A DNA stretch of 50,841 nucleotides from Prevotella sp. (GTDB taxonomy: Bacteria > Bacteroidota > Bacteroidia > Bacteroidales > Bacteroidaceae). Where the stretch lies: positions 1 through 50,841 of the forward strand of contig JAFQGS010000026.1 in NCBI GenBank assembly GCA_017415455.1, read 5' to 3'. Shown here piece after piece: positions 49,071 through 50,841 of the stretch. Both the position numbers and the translations under genes were made by a program. A model generated the notes under the pieces. That model did not search any database. It was given only the letters and a program-made list of their open reading frames with translations, and was not told the origin of the DNA. Position 1 is the stretch's first letter; each line of letters starts with the position of its first letter.

Positions 49071-49096
49071 GCCTCCACCCGTAAATGAGTGGAGGC
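49071..49096 (-). terminator. Terminator of the secreted Ca-loop protein gene
   Basis: GCCTCCAC (49071-49078) and GTGGAGGC (49089-49096) form a perfect 8-bp stem; on the minus strand TTTTTGTTT follows. It lies 45 bp past the stop at 49141. Confidence 0.85.
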
Positions 49097-49140
49097 CGAT
49101 ATTGTTTTTATTAAATATTCAGAGTTGCAGAATAGCTGTA

Positions 49141-50262
49141 TTATTTGTTCATGAACTTCTTGCCATTCTTTATAACAATACCCTTGTAGTTCTTGCTAAC
49201 TGCCTGACCTGCAAGGTTGTACATAGGAGCGTTTGCGTCCTCTGCCTTACCTGCCTCGATCTCCTCGATGCCAGCAGCTTCGTCTGGAGTGAACTCCCAA
49301 CCGTTGAAACCGAGCTGTGTATTGTCGTTGAATACATAGTATGTCTTGCCTGCTTCCATGTTGAATGTTACATAACCCCAGAATGCCTGATTACCAGCAC
49401 CAATGATGTAAGGAGCTGTATCCTCTCCTGTAGCAGCATCAATCTTTGCTGCGTCGTGGATAGCCTGAATTTCCTCGTGAGAGAGATACTTCTTGCCGTT
49501 GTTTGTCTCAAACTCGCCATCGCCGTCAAGGTCCTGCTTGTCGTCCTGGCCGTTGATGTAACCTTCGTATTTTGGCTTGATAGGAAGAGCTGTTGTACCG
49601 TCTACAACGTAGAACTTACGATTACCCTTGTTCACCCAAACACCAATTTTGATTGTACCAGCAACAGATGCTGTGAACTGATAATGGAGACCAACCTCTG
49701 GTACACCAAGGCTACCGTCTGGATTGTAAGTTGTTCCTAATGGACGATACTTTGTATATTCCTTATCGTTGTAGTAATATGTTGCAGGCATGCCATCTGT
49801 CATAACAACCTCAGCTGTCATTTCAGCAAAAGGATTTCCTGTACCCTGAATCCATGCCCAGTTGATGTCGCCTTGGTTCTTCTGCTGCCACTTGATGTCT
49901 TTCCAAGAGTTTACTGTACCGTCTTCGTTGATGTCGCAGTGTGTATCCTCTGTGTTGTCTGCAACGCCATCGCCGTCAGCATCTGTTGGATCATCTGGCA
50001 CGTCTGCAGGATCTGCACCACCGATAGCAACGCAAGTAACACTTGCAGTTTTCATTTCAACTACAGAACCTTTCTCGGTCTTGTTTGTTGCAACGTCGCC
50101 AAAAGTACCGTCACCGTTGTCTGGCAAAACAGCCTGGAACTCAGGAGACAATGTCATCACGCCTGTGTCTTTGTCGCGAGAGATAGCTGTGTATGTCTCT
50201 GTCTGCGCATTCGCACTCACTGCAAGCATTGCAACTGAAATAAGAGTAAAAATTTTCTTCAT
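49141..50262 (-). CDS. Secreted protein with Ca-binding loops and a Prevotella-type C-terminal tail
   Basis: 373 aa, signal peptide MKKIFTLISVAMLAVSANA. Two Asp-rich loops look like calcium-binding turns: ~91-115 (DADGDGVADNTED, DINEDGTVN) and ~240-250 (DLDGDGEFE). The middle is beta-rich (GLHYQFTASVAGTIKIGVWVN; AFWGYVTFNMEAGKTYYVF), like a carbohydrate-binding or adhesion sandwich. The C-terminus (MYNLAGQAVSKNYKGIVI then KNGKKFMNK) is a recurrent tail on secreted Prevotella proteins, thought to be related to sorting. No enzymatic motif. It lies upstream of the SusC operon but has its own promoter and terminator; a role in the same glycan response is possible only by position. Confidence 0.75.
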   Translation of the reverse strand: MKKIFTLISVAMLAVSANAQTETYTAISRDKDTGVMTLSPEFQAVLPDNGDGTFGDVATNKTEKGSVVEMKTASVTCVAIGGADPADVPDDPTDADGDGVADNTEDTHCDINEDGTVNSWKDIKWQQKNQGDINWAWIQGTGNPFAEMTAEVVMTDGMPATYYYNDKEYTKYRPLGTTYNPDGSLGVPEVGLHYQFTASVAGTIKIGVWVNKGNRKFYVVDGTTALPIKPKYEGYINGQDDKQDLDGDGEFETNNGKKYLSHEEIQAIHDAAKIDAATGEDTAPYIIGAGNQAFWGYVTFNMEAGKTYYVFNDNTQLGFNGWEFTPDEAAGIEEIEAGKAEDANAPMYNLAGQAVSKNYKGIVIKNGKKFMNK

Positions 50263-50473
50263 AGATTTAATGTTTTAATTAGTAATATTTATTAATTCTC
50301 TTCTCCTGACTTATAACAAATTCATAATTATATTTACGAATATGTTTAAAAATCGTTTGCTAAATTAATGCTTTTATTCCTAATTTATAGTCAAATTAAA
50401 GAACACTTAACACTTTTTAAGTATATCGCTGTGTTTTTATGGCGATTTTGTATTGTTTTTGCTGATTTTGTTA

Positions 50474-50503
50474 CAAATATTCAAGAAAAACCATCCATAA
50501 CAA
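50474..50503 (-). promoter_or_regulatory. Likely promoter of the Ca-loop protein gene
   Basis: Minus strand TTG (complement of 50501-50503), 19 bp, AATATTTG (complement of 50474-50481): correct spacing, one mismatch in the -7 element. Implies a ~205-nt leader. Confidence 0.4.
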
Positions 50504-50526
50504 TATTCTATTTATAAAAAGTTGAT

Positions 50527-50534
50527 TATTTTTG
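50527..50534 (+). promoter_or_regulatory. -7 element for the rightward beta-helix gene
   Basis: TATTTTTG matches TAnnTTTG; the -33 region (TTC at ~50506-50508) is imperfect. Start near 50541 leaves a ~80-nt leader. Confidence 0.45.
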
Positions 50535-50567
50535 CACCTAATAGCTATTGAACTATTTATTGTGCGT

Positions 50568-50591
50568 ATGAGCCAGGGAAATGCGGCTCAT
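50568..50591 (+). promoter_or_regulatory. Hairpin in the 5' leader of the beta-helix gene
   Basis: ATGAGCC (50568-50574) and GGCTCAT (50585-50591) pair perfectly around a 10-nt loop, 29 nt before the ATG at 50620. It may stabilise or control the leader; I do not recognise a riboswitch class. Confidence 0.4.
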
Positions 50592-50619
50592 GATGCTGGA
50601 AACCTATAATATATATAAT

Positions 50620-50841
50620 ATGAGAAAACTGTTTTTACTGAAATTGTTCATGGTGGCAGTTGCTTTGGGTGTATGTGCCCCGGCAGATGCACAGAAAAAG
50701 AAGAAAGAGCTGTATGTACCGATGGACTACTCCACATGTGGCTACCGGGCATCAGAAAAGGAAATACCCGATGTGCCTAACGTTGTTTATGTGACACCCG
50801 TTGGCGGTGACTGCTCTGAGCGAATACAGGCAGCCATAGAC
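50620..50841 (+). CDS. Start of a secreted beta-helix protein (DUF4955 / pectate-lyase-superfamily like), runs off the window
   Basis: 74 codons are visible. Signal peptide MRKLFLLKLFMVAVALGVCAPADA is followed by KKKKELYVPMDYSTCGYRASE, then VPNVVYVTPVGGDCSERIQAAID at the window edge. The VTPVGGDxSERIQAAID stretch is the usual first coil of pectate-lyase-superfamily beta-helices, and the MDYSTCGYRASE lead-in matches DUF4955-type proteins as I remember them. It would add another secreted pectin-active or pectin-binding protein to the locus. The 3' end is missing only because the window ends. Confidence 0.65.
   Translation, partial: MRKLFLLKLFMVAVALGVCAPADAQKKKKELYVPMDYSTCGYRASEKEIPDVPNVVYVTPVGGDCSERIQAAID

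Larger units (their letters stand above)
48366..49140. other. Intergenic region upstream of the SusC/SusD operon, with 22-bp array
   Basis: Holds the operon promoter (48464-48471), an inverted repeat TGCGATAC/GTATCGCA (48574-48581 with 48608-48616 area), the 14-unit 22-bp array (48724-49032) and the terminator of the 49141-50262 gene (49071-49096). The word AAAAGTATCGCA here also occurs at 9907-9918. Open frames across the array are products of the repeat. Confidence 0.7.
50263..50619. other. Divergent intergenic region
   Basis: AT-rich spacer between the leftward Ca-loop protein gene and the rightward beta-helix gene. It contains one likely promoter for each direction (50474-50503 minus, 50527-50534 plus) only ~25 bp apart, and a 7-bp-stem hairpin in the rightward leader (50568-50591). 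Nothing else recognised. Confidence 0.65.

Noticed and set aside
49054-49740. 228-codon plus-strand open frame
   Set aside because: Begins inside a terminator hairpin and is antisense to the Ca-loop protein gene.

Overview
The window reads as chromosomal DNA from a Bacteroidales bacterium, most likely a Prevotella/Segatella-type gut or oral species. The evidence is a complete SusC/SusD pair, lipoproteins with acidic residues right after the lipobox Cys, promoters of the Bacteroidetes type (-33 TTTG, -7 TAnnTTTG), and a secreted protein ending in the YNLAGQ...YKGIVIKNGKK tail that I associate with Prevotella. No rRNA, tRNA, CRISPR array, transposase or phage gene was seen.

Layout. (1) 1-3737, minus strand: a sialate O-acetylesterase-like enzyme followed by a DUF5703 glycosidase-like gene whose 3' end looks cut off, next to the tail of a possible convergent plus-strand gene. 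(2) 3737-9487, minus strand: two large surface lipoproteins built from GLUG repeats; one carries an inserted ~230-residue helical, hydrophobic domain. (3) 9488-11293: a 1.8 kb gene-free stretch packed with repeats, inverted repeats, an orphan promoter-like site and two 22-bp-period arrays, then a small outer-membrane beta-barrel gene. (4) 12146-36696, minus strand: a ten-gene, ~24.5 kb operon: secreted sugar-isomerase/DUF3826 fusion, GH127, GH141, MFS sugar porter, GH78-like, GH138-like alpha-galacturonidase, GH137-GH2 fusion, two GH2 and GH106, ending in a clear terminator. (5) 37854-39536, plus strand: a secreted PL1 pectate lyase, divergent from the operon. (6) 39687-40919: sstT. (7) 41289-48365, minus strand: a DUF5123-type lipoprotein, SusC and SusD in one operon. 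(8) 49141-50262: a secreted Ca-loop protein; 50620-end: start of a beta-helix (DUF4955-like) protein on the plus strand.

How the genes work together. The combination GH106 + GH2s + GH137-GH2 + GH138 + GH78 + GH141 + GH127 matches, in content and approximately in order, what I recall of the Bacteroides thetaiotaomicron rhamnogalacturonan-II (RG-II) locus (BT0986 to BT1003). The inferred model: PL1 cuts the homogalacturonan backbone, SusC/SusD imports the RG-II-bearing piece, and the periplasmic exo-enzymes strip side chains A and B; the MFS porter could carry a released sugar across the inner membrane. Several RG-II families (GH139, GH140, GH142/143, GH33, GH95) and any regulator are absent here and would have to be encoded elsewhere.

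The most unusual non-genic signal is a degenerate repeat of exactly 22-bp period, found in the same phase in three intergenic regions about 38 kb apart (10669-10800, 37091-37266, 48724-49032), plus an unrelated second 22-bp array at 10896-10983. All calls come from reading the sequence; no database search was run, and family names rest on remembered signatures.
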